Assembly (NCBI GenBank): GCA_963605535.1
Contig: CAVCXB010000045.1
Coordinates: forward strand, 1-22,700
Source: Anthropogastromicrobium chipingensis_A
GTDB taxonomy: Bacteria; Bacillota; Clostridia; Lachnospirales; Lachnospiraceae
Direction: 5' to 3'
DNA length: 22,700 nucleotides
A program made the position numbers and the translations under genes. Position 1 is the stretch's first letter. The number at the start of each line of letters is the position of its first letter. The notes under the pieces are model-generated. The model made no database searches, was not told the DNA's origin, and saw only the letters and a program-made list of their open reading frames with translations. Positions 1 through 7,446 of the stretch are shown one piece after another.

Positions 1-956
1 CCAAACAGTGCCTTTGCTGCGCTCTCAGCCTTCTTTGCCTCTTCCTCGCCGTGAACCAGCTTGGTCAGCTCAAATGCCAAGATTTCTTTTGCCTTATTTA
101 ACTGGCTGCCTTCCCACTTATCCATCTCATCGATCTGCTCAAGCGGAAGGAAGGTCAGCATACGGATACACTTTAAAACGTCTGCATCCGCCACGTTTCT
201 CCAGTACTGGTAGAAATCGTATGGGCTGGTCTTCTCTGGATCAAGCCATACAGCGCCAGAAACGGTCTTACCCATCTTCTTGCCCTCGGAGTTTAACAGC
301 AGCGTGATGGTCATTGCACCTGCATCCTGTCCTAACTTACGACGAATCAGCTCAGTACCACCGAGCATGTTGGACCACTGATCATCTCCACCAAACTGAA
401 GGTTGCAGCCGTACTTCTGGAACAGCATATAGAAATCGTAGCTTTGCATAATCATGTAGTTAAACTCAAGAAAGCTTAATCCGCGCTCCATTCTCTGCTT
501 GTAGCACTCAGCGGTCAACATTCTGTTTACGCTAAAGTGCGGTCCAACCTCTCTTAATACGTCAACGTAATTTAAGTTTAACAGCCAGTCTGCGTTGTTA
601 ACAAGCATTGCTTTTCCGTCAGAGAAATCAATGAAATGTGCCATCTGCTTCTTGAAGCACTCTACGTTGTGGTCGATGGTCTCCTTTGTCATCATCTTTC
701 TCATATCGGTCTTACCGGACGGATCACCGATCATAGCAGTACCGCCGCCAATCAGCGCGATCGGCTTATTTCCTGCCATCTGTAATCTCTTCATCAAGCA
801 CAGTGCCATGAAATGACCTACATGAAGGCTGTCTGCTGTCGGGTCAAATCCGATGTAAAATACGGCCTTTCCATTATTTACGAGATCGCGAATGCGCTCC
901 TCGTCAGTTACCTGGGCAATCAGCCCTCTTGCTACTAATTCTTCGTAAACCTGCAT
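1..956 (-). CDS. tyrS: Tyrosine--tRNA ligase, 5' part (runs off the left edge)
   Basis: This is a class I aminoacyl-tRNA synthetase that charges tRNA-Tyr in the cytoplasm. The reverse strand reads MQVYEELVARGLIAQVTDEE from an ATG at 954-956, preceded by an AAAAGGAGAAAA ribosome site. About 318 codons are present, and the C-terminal part (anticodon-binding and S4-like region) lies outside the window. The class I signatures are visible: HVGH (the HIGH motif, about residue 46) in a GFDPTADSLHVGH context, and KMGKT (the KMSKS loop, about residue 230). QSYDF and QFGGDDQW, which build the tyrosine and adenylate pocket, are also seen. A Tyr T-box leader lies directly upstream, and the promoter sits back to back with that of the plus-strand regulator. 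The product is certain; the exact tyrS paralogue type is not. Confidence 0.97.
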   Translation of the reverse strand, partial: MQVYEELVARGLIAQVTDEERIRDLVNNGKAVFYIGFDPTADSLHVGHFMALCLMKRLQMAGNKPIALIGGGTAMIGDPSGKTDMRKMMTKETIDHNVECFKKQMAHFIDFSDGKAMLVNNADWLLNLNYVDVLREVGPHFSVNRMLTAECYKQRMERGLSFLEFNYMIMQSYDFYMLFQKYGCNLQFGGDDQWSNMLGGTELIRRKLGQDAGAMTITLLLNSEGKKMGKTVSGAVWLDPEKTSPYDFYQYWRNVADADVLKCIRMLTFLPLEQIDEMDKWEGSQLNKAKEILAFELTKLVHGEEEAKKAESAAKALF

Positions 957-994
957 GATTTTTTCTCCTTTTCTATTTCTTCCGCCTGGAGGAA

Positions 995-1353
995 AAGCAA
1001 AGCCCCCGTCCTAACAAAAGGACGAGGGCGAAATCTCGTGGTACCACCTTTCTTCACAGCCTGTTCACACAAACTGCCTTTCAAGTACACGCATCCTGTT
1101 AAAACAGCCAACTTGCGAATACTCTGACGGGATAACGGCTGCCGCGCCGCTGCAGTCTACTTTCAAACCAATTCCAAAACAACACGTTGAAACATTCTAC
1201 ATTCTGTATTCAACATTCAACCGTACATTTGAAACGGATGAGTTCGGTGCAGAGCTCAGAGAGGTATTCCCCATAAGCTTCCCCTGCGCCTCTCACCTGC
1301 CGGCTGCTCTCTGTCGGTTTCCCTTATGCGTACTTGTTCTCCTCAACGCTGAT
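995..1353 (-). promoter_or_regulatory. Tyrosine-specific T-box leader of tyrS
   Basis: This tRNA-sensing leader controls transcription of tyrS by antitermination. On the minus strand the conserved T-box sequence AGGTGGTACCACGAG lies at 1035-1049. Its UGGU can pair with the ACCA end of an uncharged tRNA whose discriminator base is A, as in tRNA-Tyr. A terminator hairpin follows at 1002-1029 with a T-rich tail. The long Stem I region is at about 1230-1350, with a UAC tyrosine codon at 1264-1266 in GGAATACC context as the probable specifier. The leader is about 355 nt from the predicted start site and ends about 40 nt before the tyrS ATG. Uncharged tRNA-Tyr is expected to favour readthrough. The specifier assignment is by position and context; the full fold was not computed. 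Confidence 0.94.
1002..1029 (-). terminator. T-box terminator hairpin of the tyrS leader
   Basis: A 10-bp stem is formed by GCCCTCGTCC and GGACGGGGGC on the minus strand, with one G-U pair, an 8-nt loop and the T-rich tail TTTGCTTTT. It sits just downstream of the T-box sequence and is mutually exclusive with the antiterminator. Confidence 0.9.
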
Positions 1354-1359
1354 ATTGAG

Positions 1360-1388
1360 AGTATAGCAATGCACTCGAAAATTGTCAA
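1360..1388 (-). promoter_or_regulatory. Promoter of the tyrS T-box transcript
   Basis: Minus-strand TTGACA (1383-1388) and TATACT (1360-1365) are separated by exactly 17 bp, a near-consensus vegetative sigma factor promoter. The predicted start is near 1353, at the head of the T-box leader. Confidence 0.88.
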
Positions 1389-1402
1389 GGTTAAATTTTT
1401 TC

Positions 1403-1422
1403 CAACATGTTTCAACATGTTT
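1403..1422. repeat. Two tandem copies of CAACATGTTT between tyrS and the regulator gene
   Basis: CAACATGTTT occurs twice in exact tandem. Each copy contains the palindrome AACATGTT, so the two dyads are one helical turn apart. They lie 15 bp upstream of the tyrS -35 box and 22 bp upstream of the divergent -35 box, a position suited to a protein binding site. No known regulator is recognised for this sequence. Confidence 0.6.
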
Positions 1423-1444
1423 CCCTTGAAATAACCAGTACCAC

Positions 1445-1472
1445 TTGACGTCCCACACCTCTTTCATATAAA
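1445..1472 (+). promoter_or_regulatory. Probable promoter of the PucR-family regulator gene
   Basis: TTGACG (1445-1450) and TATAAA (1467-1472) are spaced by 16 bp. This gives a leader of about 60 nt before the regulator ATG. The promoter is divergent from the tyrS promoter. Confidence 0.65.
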
Positions 1473-1540
1473 ATACAAAACGTTTTTAATCCTTCGAAAC
1501 AACCTTTCAAGTTTAAGTTTAAAGCAGGAGGTGCATTCTT

Positions 1541-2737
1541 ATGATTACTTGTAGAGATGTCTGCAATTTGCAGCTGGACGGCATGGAACTTTTGACCGGC
1601 GAAGTGGGACTAGACCGCATGGTCTCTTGGACCTATCTGGTTCAGACAAAGCCTTACGCTGACCATATGAATCCGGGGAATTTTGCCCTGATGGTGATCG
1701 ACTATCTTCGCTTTGATATGGATACGGCCTATGATGCAATGATTGAGTTAAACACGCTCGGCATATCCGGCCTTGCAATCTCCGTTGTCGATGACAAGGA
1801 AATGATTCCGGATCGCATGATTCAAAAAGCACTTGCGCTAAAGCTGCCTCTTTTTTATGTACGCTGGGAGGGTGCAACCTTCGTCGACATCGCGCAGAGC
1901 ATCGGTGAATTGATTTTTGAGACAGGCGTAAGCAACAAGCGAACGGGCGACTATCTCTACAACCTGCTGTTTGGCTATGAGGTCAACGACAAGTATATTG
2001 AGAAGATCTCCGCTCAGTTTGGCCTCACCTTCGACCGCCCATACCGCGTTGGAATCATCGTCATCGACCGAAAATATGGTGTCAATCTGGAGCAGGACGA
2101 GCATACCTATGCCTACTACATGGATTGCCTGAACCGCGAGGTCATCCACATGAAAAAACGCCCAATGTACATGCGCTTTTTGAATAAATTTGTCCTTCTA
2201 TTTGAAGAAACTGAAGATAAAGAGACGGAGCACCAAATTGAAAAAATCCTACGTGACCTCGACAGCCGCGCCCAATTTGTCGGATTGATTCGAAGCACCT
2301 GTATCCTCGGTGCCGTCTACACCAAACCAGCCGACTTTGGAAAGAGCTATCAAGAGGCAAAAAATCTGATTCCAAAGAAGGATCTGCTGCCAAACCCTAC
2401 TGGAAAAAAGGTATTAAGTGCAAGCTCCATGGGCATCTATAAGTTTCTGTTTAACAGTGGCAATCATCAGGAAATCCTTGATTACTGCAATGAAAAATTA
2501 AAGAAACTGGAAATGTATGATAACACAAATGGTTCGTTTTTAATCGACACATTACTCAATTATTACATGTCCGGCTTTAACATTGGAAAGACCGCTCAGA
2601 TGATGTTTGTTCATCGAAATTCGCTCCAGTATCGTCTTAAAAAAATAGAAGAAATATTAGAAATCAGTCTGGACAATTCCATGGCCTGCCTCGATCTGGT
2701 CAACTGTATTCTGGTCAAAAGACTGATGTTTCAATAA
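1541..2737 (+). CDS. PucR-family transcriptional regulator
   Basis: This 398-residue protein has PucR-family architecture. An N-terminal PucR-type ligand or sensing domain covers about residues 1-125 (MITCRDVCNLQLDGMELLTG, then LGISGLAISVVD and LPLFYVRWEG). A weakly conserved central domain covers about 160-290. The C-terminal helix-turn-helix is at about 334-397, with the typical NIGKTAQMMFVHRNSLQYRL stretch. The ATG is supported by AGCAGGAGGTG 9 nt upstream. PucR-type proteins commonly regulate an adjacent catabolic operon, and here the next genes in the same direction are an amino-acid ABC transporter, an aminotransferase and a dehydrogenase. Control of that operon is therefore the natural inference, with the amino acid or a derivative as effector. 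The effector and the sign of regulation cannot be read from the sequence. Confidence 0.9.
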   Translation: MITCRDVCNLQLDGMELLTGEVGLDRMVSWTYLVQTKPYADHMNPGNFALMVIDYLRFDMDTAYDAMIELNTLGISGLAISVVDDKEMIPDRMIQKALALKLPLFYVRWEGATFVDIAQSIGELIFETGVSNKRTGDYLYNLLFGYEVNDKYIEKISAQFGLTFDRPYRVGIIVIDRKYGVNLEQDEHTYAYYMDCLNREVIHMKKRPMYMRFLNKFVLLFEETEDKETEHQIEKILRDLDSRAQFVGLIRSTCILGAVYTKPADFGKSYQEAKNLIPKKDLLPNPTGKKVLSASSMGIYKFLFNSGNHQEILDYCNEKLKKLEMYDNTNGSFLIDTLLNYYMSGFNIGKTAQMMFVHRNSLQYRLKKIEEILEISLDNSMACLDLVNCILVKRLMFQ

Positions 2738-2764
2738 TCCATATGAAAATCAAATCCGATGTAT

Positions 2765-2795
2765 ACTGTGCAAAATTCACAGTCAAATTGTGCAT
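2765..2795. promoter_or_regulatory. Candidate operator upstream of the transporter operon
   Basis: An inverted repeat ACTGTG-N7-CACAGT (2765-2783) overlaps a direct repeat of TGTGCA (about 2767-2772 and 2790-2795). It ends about 8-20 bp upstream of the -35 box at 2804, the usual place for an activator site. The adjacent PucR-type regulator is the obvious candidate binder. This is inference only. Confidence 0.4.
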
Positions 2796-2803
2796 TTTAA
2801 ACG

Positions 2804-2832
2804 TTGAAAAATCATTTGCAAGGGTTTAATAT
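2804..2832 (+). promoter_or_regulatory. Promoter of the amino-acid transporter/aminotransferase operon
   Basis: TTGAAA (2804-2809), 17 bp, TAATAT (2827-2832). The predicted start is near 2839, only about 10 nt before a strong terminator-like hairpin (2850-2893), so transcripts would have to pass that hairpin to reach the first gene. Confidence 0.75.
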
Positions 2833-2849
2833 ACGGACTATCAGCAAAG

Positions 2850-2893
2850 GCGCTAGAGAAAAGCTTCCAAAAGCTTCTCCAGCGCTTCTTTTT
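2850..2893 (+). terminator. Terminator-like hairpin between regulator gene and transporter operon (possible attenuator)
   Basis: GCGCT and AGCGC at the base and a self-complementary AAGCTT pair at the top enclose a 4-nt CCAA loop. The stem has one mismatch and a small A bulge, and is followed by TTCTTTTTA. It can end the regulator transcript. Because a good promoter lies just upstream of it, it may also attenuate the downstream operon. Confidence 0.8.
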
Positions 2894-2907
2894 ATAGCTT
2901 AAGTTTA

Positions 2908-2919
2908 TGATAGCTATCA
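2908..2919. repeat. 12-bp perfect palindrome TGATAGCTATCA in the leader
   Basis: A perfect 12-bp palindrome lies between the terminator hairpin and the ribosome site of the binding-protein gene. TATGAT at 2906-2911 could be part of a second, weaker -10 box, but no good -35 box is seen. It may be an operator; its function is unknown. Confidence 0.35.
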
Positions 2920-2965
2920 CATGCTGATAAAGATGCACACCATGGATTTTAAGGAGGGTTTGATT

Positions 2966-3856
2966 ATGAGACTTAAAAAAATAGCAGCAATGGCATTGAC
3001 AGGAATTCTAGCAATCTCATCTCTGACAGCCTGTAGCAGTTCATCCAAAACAAAAAATTCAGATACCGCTTCTGGTACCTCTGATAAGAAGGTATTAAGA
3101 GTCGGAATGGAGTGTGCATATGCACCATTTAACTGGACACAGGATTCCGATACCACACCAGACGGCAGCAAGGCTGTAAAGATTTATGATTCTGATTATT
3201 ATGCATATGGCTACGATGTCGCAGTTGCCCAGAAGATCGCAGATCAGTTGGGCATGGATCTTGAAATCCACAAGGTAGAATGGTCCTCCATCGGCATTTC
3301 CCTTGATGCAGGCGATTACGATGCGATCATCGCAGGTATGGGCAAGACCGCAGAGCGCGAAGCCTCCTATGCATTTACTGATCCATATTATTATAGAGAC
3401 AACTGCATCGTTGTAAAGAAAGGCGGCGAGTATGAGGATGTAAAGGGACTCTCCGATCTTGCCGGAACCGGATGCAAAGTTACGACACAGCTTGGCACTG
3501 GATGGGTTCCGCTGATTGACCAGATTGAAGGAGCAAATGTCTCCGGTAACTTTGAAACTACCTCAGAGTGCTTCATGGCAATCTCCAATGGAAGCGCAGA
3601 CGTATGTATCGTTGATCTTCCAACTGCACAGTCCGCAGCACTGACAAACGATGATCTTACGATTATTCAGCTCGATGAAAACGATGGCTTCACTGGCGAT
3701 GATGAGATGGTAAACGTTTGTATTGCAACCAGAAAAGATGACACCGAACTCAGAGATCAGATTCAGAAGGCAATGGATGACATTGGTTGGAATGATAAGT
3801 CTGAGATGGATAAATTAATGAGCACCGTTCTGACACAGCAGCCAGCAGCCAATTAA
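2966..3856 (+). CDS. Amino-acid ABC transporter substrate-binding lipoprotein
   Basis: This 296-residue lipoprotein has a basic start (MRLKKIAAMA), a hydrophobic core and the lipobox L20-T-A-C23, then a Ser/Thr/Lys linker to about residue 42. The mature part is a family 3 extracellular solute-binding protein (polar amino-acid type). It starts VLRVGMECAYAPFNW and contains MGKTAEREASYAFTDPYY, whose Arg normally binds the substrate carboxylate, and VDLPTAQ, whose Asp normally binds the amino group. The ATG at 2966 is chosen over the one at 2921 because AAGGAGG lies 8 nt upstream and the signal peptide begins there. The permease and ATPase genes follow. Linkage to an aminotransferase and a dehydrogenase suggests the ligand is the amino acid degraded by them, but the exact ligand cannot be read. 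Confidence 0.93.
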   Translation: MRLKKIAAMALTGILAISSLTACSSSSKTKNSDTASGTSDKKVLRVGMECAYAPFNWTQDSDTTPDGSKAVKIYDSDYYAYGYDVAVAQKIADQLGMDLEIHKVEWSSIGISLDAGDYDAIIAGMGKTAEREASYAFTDPYYYRDNCIVVKKGGEYEDVKGLSDLAGTGCKVTTQLGTGWVPLIDQIEGANVSGNFETTSECFMAISNGSADVCIVDLPTAQSAALTNDDLTIIQLDENDGFTGDDEMVNVCIATRKDDTELRDQIQKAMDDIGWNDKSEMDKLMSTVLTQQPAAN

Positions 3857-3927
3857 CAAAACCGCTCACGTCAAAATAAAACTTGCGCGTAAGCCGGGTG
3901 GAAAAACAGCAAAAGTGAGGTAGCGAT

Positions 3928-4686
3928 ATGATATTTGAAAATCCAACGAATTCCATTGAATGGATGGTATTTCTGGCGCAGAAATATTCAAGCATGTTCA
4001 TCAAAGGCACCTGGATTACGCTGTATATTGCAGTGATCGGAACACTGTTTGGATTTGTGCTTGGATACGTTGTCGGCATCGTCAACGATATTAAAATCAA
4101 TGAAGGTGACAACATTGTTAAGAAGCTTCTGATTCGCATTGCGAAAATCATCTTAACGATTTATGTAGAAGTATTTCGTGATACACCAATGATCGTACAG
4201 GCCATGATCGTTTACTTTGGCATCCGTCAGCTGGGCTTTTCCGATCTGACACCAGTCGTTGCCGGTATTATCGTAACCGTTTTAAATACCGGAGCTTATA
4301 TGGGCGAGACCGTCCGCGCCGGCATCAGTTCCATTGATCTGGGCCAGCGCGAGGGTGCCTGGGCGATGGGCATGTCCCCATTTAAGACAATGATGTACAT
4401 CGTGCTTCCACAGGCCTTTAAAAACATCATTCCCGAGATGGCAAACACGTTTCTAACCAACCTGAAAATGACCTCCGTCTTAAATGTCATTGCCGTTCAG
4501 GAGCTGTTCATGGCAGCAAAGACCGTCGGCGGAAATTACTACAAATATTTTGAATCCTATCTTGTCATCGCCGTCATCTACTTTGTTTTATGCTTTGTAT
4601 TTGACAAGCTGTTCAAGCTGATTGAGAAAAAGATGAAGGGCAAGACCGATTATGCACTCGCAGTCGAGTACATAGAAAATCAATAA
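3928..4686 (+). CDS. Amino-acid ABC transporter permease (HisM/GlnP type)
   Basis: This 252-residue inner-membrane subunit belongs to the polar amino-acid permease family. The N-terminal signature MFIKGTWITLYIAVIGTLFG is followed by several hydrophobic segments (about 26-50, 83-105, 112-135, 210-230). The cytoplasmic EAA loop that docks on the ATPase reads GAWAMGMSPFKTMMYIVLPQ, with VFRDTPMIVQ ahead of it as usual. The ATG is preceded by GTGAGGTAG. It lies 71 bp after the binding-protein gene and 21 bp before the ATPase start, in one operon. It probably forms a homodimer, because no second permease gene is present in the operon. Confidence 0.94.
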   Translation: MIFENPTNSIEWMVFLAQKYSSMFIKGTWITLYIAVIGTLFGFVLGYVVGIVNDIKINEGDNIVKKLLIRIAKIILTIYVEVFRDTPMIVQAMIVYFGIRQLGFSDLTPVVAGIIVTVLNTGAYMGETVRAGISSIDLGQREGAWAMGMSPFKTMMYIVLPQAFKNIIPEMANTFLTNLKMTSVLNVIAVQELFMAAKTVGGNYYKYFESYLVIAVIYFVLCFVFDKLFKLIEKKMKGKTDYALAVEYIENQ

Positions 4687-4707
4687 AGCAAAGATGAGGT
4701 GAAACAT

Positions 4708-5448
4708 ATGAGTGAGACCATTATTTCAATTCAGGGCCTGAGCAAATCCTTTGGCGATCACGAAGTATTGAAAAAAATCGACATTGATGTAAATGCCGGA
4801 GAGATCATTTGTATTGTCGGTTCCTCCGGTTCTGGAAAATCCACACTTCTTCGCTGCATCAACAAACTCGAGCATCAGACCACCGGAAAGATTCTCTACC
4901 ACGACAAGGAAGTTCGTGACGTCCAGAAGGAGATCAACGAATACCGCTCCAAGGTGGGCATGGTTTTCCAGTCCTTTAACCTTTTTAACAACATGACCGT
5001 GCTGGAAAACTGTATGCTTTGCACCAGAAAGGTGCTCCATCTGCCAAAGGAGGAGGCCTTCAAGCGAGCCATCGCCCATTTAAAAGACGTTGGCATGGCA
5101 CCTTACATCAACGCAATGCCCTCCCAGTTATCCGGTGGACAAAAGCAGCGTGTTGCGATTGCCCGGTCTCTTTGCATGAATCCAGAGGTGCTTTTGTTTG
5201 ACGAGCCGACCTCCGCTCTCGATCCTGAGATGGTCGGTGAGGTACTAAATGTTATGAAAAACCTTGCAAAGACTGGTCTTACGATGATTATCGTCACACA
5301 TGAGATGGCGTTTGCAAGAGATGTATCAACCAGAACGATTTTCATGGATTCCGGATATGTTGCCGAGGATGCTGCTCCTTCTGAGCTGTTTACCAACCCG
5401 AAAAATCCAAGAACCCGCGAATTTCTCAAGCGCTATCTGGCAGGATAA
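4708..5448 (+). CDS. Amino-acid ABC transporter ATP-binding protein (GlnQ type)
   Basis: This 246-residue ATPase energises the adjacent permease. All nucleotide-binding motifs are intact: Walker A GSSGSGKS (38-45), Q-loop Q88 in MVFQSFNLF, signature LSGGQ (141-145), Walker B VLLFDEP (161-167) and the switch His H198 in VTHEM. The length is normal for the GlnQ/HisP group. The start is placed at the ATG at 4708, because GATGAGGTG lies 6 nt upstream; the in-frame GTG at 4699 is inside that ribosome site. It is followed 11 bp later by the kinase-like gene, so the operon continues. Confidence 0.95.
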   Translation: MSETIISIQGLSKSFGDHEVLKKIDIDVNAGEIICIVGSSGSGKSTLLRCINKLEHQTTGKILYHDKEVRDVQKEINEYRSKVGMVFQSFNLFNNMTVLENCMLCTRKVLHLPKEEAFKRAIAHLKDVGMAPYINAMPSQLSGGQKQRVAIARSLCMNPEVLLFDEPTSALDPEMVGEVLNVMKNLAKTGLTMIIVTHEMAFARDVSTRTIFMDSGYVAEDAAPSELFTNPKNPRTREFLKRYLAG

Positions 5449-5459
5449 AGGAGGCTGTT

Positions 5460-6125
5460 ATGGAAAATTTTGTCGTTACATTTGCACGAGGCTTTGGAAC
5501 TGGTGGCAAGGTGATCGCCTCCAAACTCGCCAAAGATCTTGGCATTCACTGCTATGAAAATCGTATCCTGACGCTTGCAAGCCAGCTTAGCGGACTCGAT
5601 GAGGATGTCTTTCAGCAGGTCAATGAAAAGATGCGAGAAACAGGAGGCTTCGCCAATTTTCTTCGCGGACTGCCGCGGGCAAAGAACTACATATCCCGAA
5701 ATGAGGCGTTTGTATCGGATGATAAGCTATTCGAGTATCAGAGCCAGATCATACGGGAATTGGCCGACAAGGAATCCTGCGTGATCGTGGGAAAATGTGC
5801 AGACTATGTGCTGCGCGATCATCCAAATGTGGTCAGCATCTACATCGAAGCACCGCGTGCCTTCTGCGTGGCCCGCACGATCAAAAATATGGGTGTCACC
5901 GAGGAGGTTGCGAACGCCACCATCGAGCGCACCGATAAATTTAGGGCCGATTATTATAAATATTATACACATGGAAATTATTGGACGAACCCAGTCAACT
6001 ACGATTTAACACTCAACAGTGAGCGTGTCGGCGTTGAAAATTGCGTAAAGACAATCGAACAATATCTGATTATCAAAGGCATCATAACAGCGGACATGAT
6101 TCATCCTGCCGGAACCATTGAATAG
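5460..6125 (+). CDS. Cytidylate-kinase-like P-loop protein
   Basis: This 221-residue protein resembles the cytidylate-kinase-like family found in many clostridia, not the housekeeping Cmk. It shows a P-loop variant FARGFGTGGKVIASKLAKDL at the N-terminus, then YENRIL, a central helical region, CVIVGKCADYVL as the second strand and core, IYIEAP, and the C-terminal NPVNYDLTLNS typical of this family. AAAGGAGG precedes the ATG. The gene is embedded in the operon, 11 bp after the ATPase gene and 87 bp before the aminotransferase. The family is poorly characterised and its substrate is unknown. A role as nucleotide or small-molecule kinase, or as a regulator of this pathway, is only inference from position. 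Confidence 0.85.
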   Translation: MENFVVTFARGFGTGGKVIASKLAKDLGIHCYENRILTLASQLSGLDEDVFQQVNEKMRETGGFANFLRGLPRAKNYISRNEAFVSDDKLFEYQSQIIRELADKESCVIVGKCADYVLRDHPNVVSIYIEAPRAFCVARTIKNMGVTEEVANATIERTDKFRADYYKYYTHGNYWTNPVNYDLTLNSERVGVENCVKTIEQYLIIKGIITADMIHPAGTIE

Positions 6126-6160
6126 AATTGATGCGTAGGATTGATAAATCGAATTGCATT

Positions 6161-6200
6161 GATTGAATTAAATCGAATTAAATCGAATTGAATCGAAAAT
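6161..6200 (+). repeat. Four 10-bp tandem repeats (consensus AATCGAATTA) before the aminotransferase gene
   Basis: GATTGAATTA, AATCGAATTA, AATCGAATTG and AATCGAAAAT follow one another in exact 10-bp register, ending directly before AGGAGG (6201-6206). A further AAATCGAATTG lies at 6147-6157. The array fills the 87-bp space between two operon genes. It could simply be slippage-born spacer DNA, or an AU-rich unstructured ribosome-entry region. Confidence 0.75.
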
Positions 6201-6212
6201 AGGAGGAACATT

Positions 6213-7430
6213 ATGAGATTAGCAGACACAGGTTTAACCGCACAGGATATCAAGGATAAAGTAAATAAGTACATGATCGAGACCTACGAGCGAATGGATT
6301 TTCTTTGCGAGACCGCAAAGGATCAGTACATGTACGACGAGAAGGGTGAAAAATATCTCGACTTCTACGCTGGAATCGCCGTTAACTCCGCCGGAAGCTG
6401 CAACGATAAGGTAGTCGCAGCCGTGATCGACCAGACAAAGGATGTCATGCACACCTTCAACTATCCATATACCATCCCACAGGCACTGCTTGCTGAGAAG
6501 ATATGTACCACCATCGGAATGGACAAGATTTTCTTCCAGAACTCCGGTACCGAGGCAAACGAGGCGATGATCAAGATGGCTCGTAAGTACGGCATCGAAA
6601 AGTATGGCCCAAACAAGTATCATATCGTCACTGCAAAGATGGGCTTCCACGGACGTACCTTTGGTGCAATGTCTGCAACTGGTCAGCCTGGAAATGGCTG
6701 TCAGGTCGGATTTGGTCCGATGACCTACGGCTTCTCCTATGCACCGTACAATGATTTACAGGCCTTTAAGGATGCCTGCACGGAAAACACCATCGCCATC
6801 ATGATTGAGCCAGTACAGGGCGAGGGCGGTGTCCATCCGGCAACACAGGAATTTATGACTGGACTTCGCAAGTTCTGCGATGAAAACGGAATGCTTCTTT
6901 TGATTGATGAGGTTCAGACCGGCTGGTGCAGAACCGGCAAGGTCATGAGCTATATGAACTATGGCATTAAGCCGGATATCGTCTCCATGGCTAAGGCACT
7001 TGGCGGCGGCATGCCAATCGGCGCCATCTGTGCAACCGAGGAAGTTGCAAAGGCATTTACACCTGGCTCCCATGGAACAACCTTCGGTGGTCATCCGGTA
7101 TCCTGTGCTGCCGCTCTCGCTGAGGTAAATGAATTATTAGACCGCGATCTGGCTGGCAACGCCGCAAAGATGGGCGAGTATTTTAAGAGTAAGCTCACTA
7201 CTCTCCCTCACGTAAAGGAAGTAAGAGGTCAGGGCTTGTTAGTTGGTGTTGAGTTTGATGACACAATCAATGGAGTTGACGTAAAGCATGAGTGTCTGCA
7301 TAGACACCTGTTAATCACCGCAATCGGCGCTCACACCATCCGCATGGTGCCACCGTTAATCATCACCGAAAAGGACTGCGATGAAGCATTTGAGATCATC
7401 AAGGCATCGGTTGAGGCTCTTTCAAAATAA
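6213..7430 (+). CDS. Class III aminotransferase (acetylornithine / 4-aminobutyrate type)
   Basis: This 405-residue PLP enzyme is of the fold type I, class III group, which moves an omega-amino group to 2-oxoglutarate or pyruvate. Visible motifs are QNSGTEANEA (phosphate-binding S111-G-T113), GFHGRTFGAMSATGQ (aromatic stacking on PLP), IDEVQTG with D232 at the PLP ring nitrogen, SMAKALGGG with K261 as the Schiff-base lysine, HGTTFGGHP, and VRGQG and IRMVPPL with Arg residues for substrate carboxylates. The overall look is close to ArgD/GabT. No arginine biosynthesis genes are near. Its neighbours are an amino-acid importer and an iron-type alcohol dehydrogenase, so catabolic use on 4-aminobutyrate, 5-aminovalerate, beta-alanine, taurine or a similar compound is more likely than arginine synthesis. 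The start is fixed by AGGAGG 6 nt upstream. Confidence 0.92.
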   Translation: MRLADTGLTAQDIKDKVNKYMIETYERMDFLCETAKDQYMYDEKGEKYLDFYAGIAVNSAGSCNDKVVAAVIDQTKDVMHTFNYPYTIPQALLAEKICTTIGMDKIFFQNSGTEANEAMIKMARKYGIEKYGPNKYHIVTAKMGFHGRTFGAMSATGQPGNGCQVGFGPMTYGFSYAPYNDLQAFKDACTENTIAIMIEPVQGEGGVHPATQEFMTGLRKFCDENGMLLLIDEVQTGWCRTGKVMSYMNYGIKPDIVSMAKALGGGMPIGAICATEEVAKAFTPGSHGTTFGGHPVSCAAALAEVNELLDRDLAGNAAKMGEYFKSKLTTLPHVKEVRGQGLLVGVEFDDTINGVDVKHECLHRHLLITAIGAHTIRMVPPLIITEKDCDEAFEIIKASVEALSK

Positions 7431-7446
7431 AAACATATATATTTTT

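Noticed and set aside
8..307. Plus-strand open frame of 99 codons at the left edge
   Set aside because: It lies wholly antisense to the conserved tyrS coding region, and its product has no family features.
2921..2965. Upstream ATG extending the first binding protein by 15 residues
   Set aside because: The AAGGAGG site and the lipoprotein signal peptide both point to the ATG at 2966; the extension would spoil the signal peptide.
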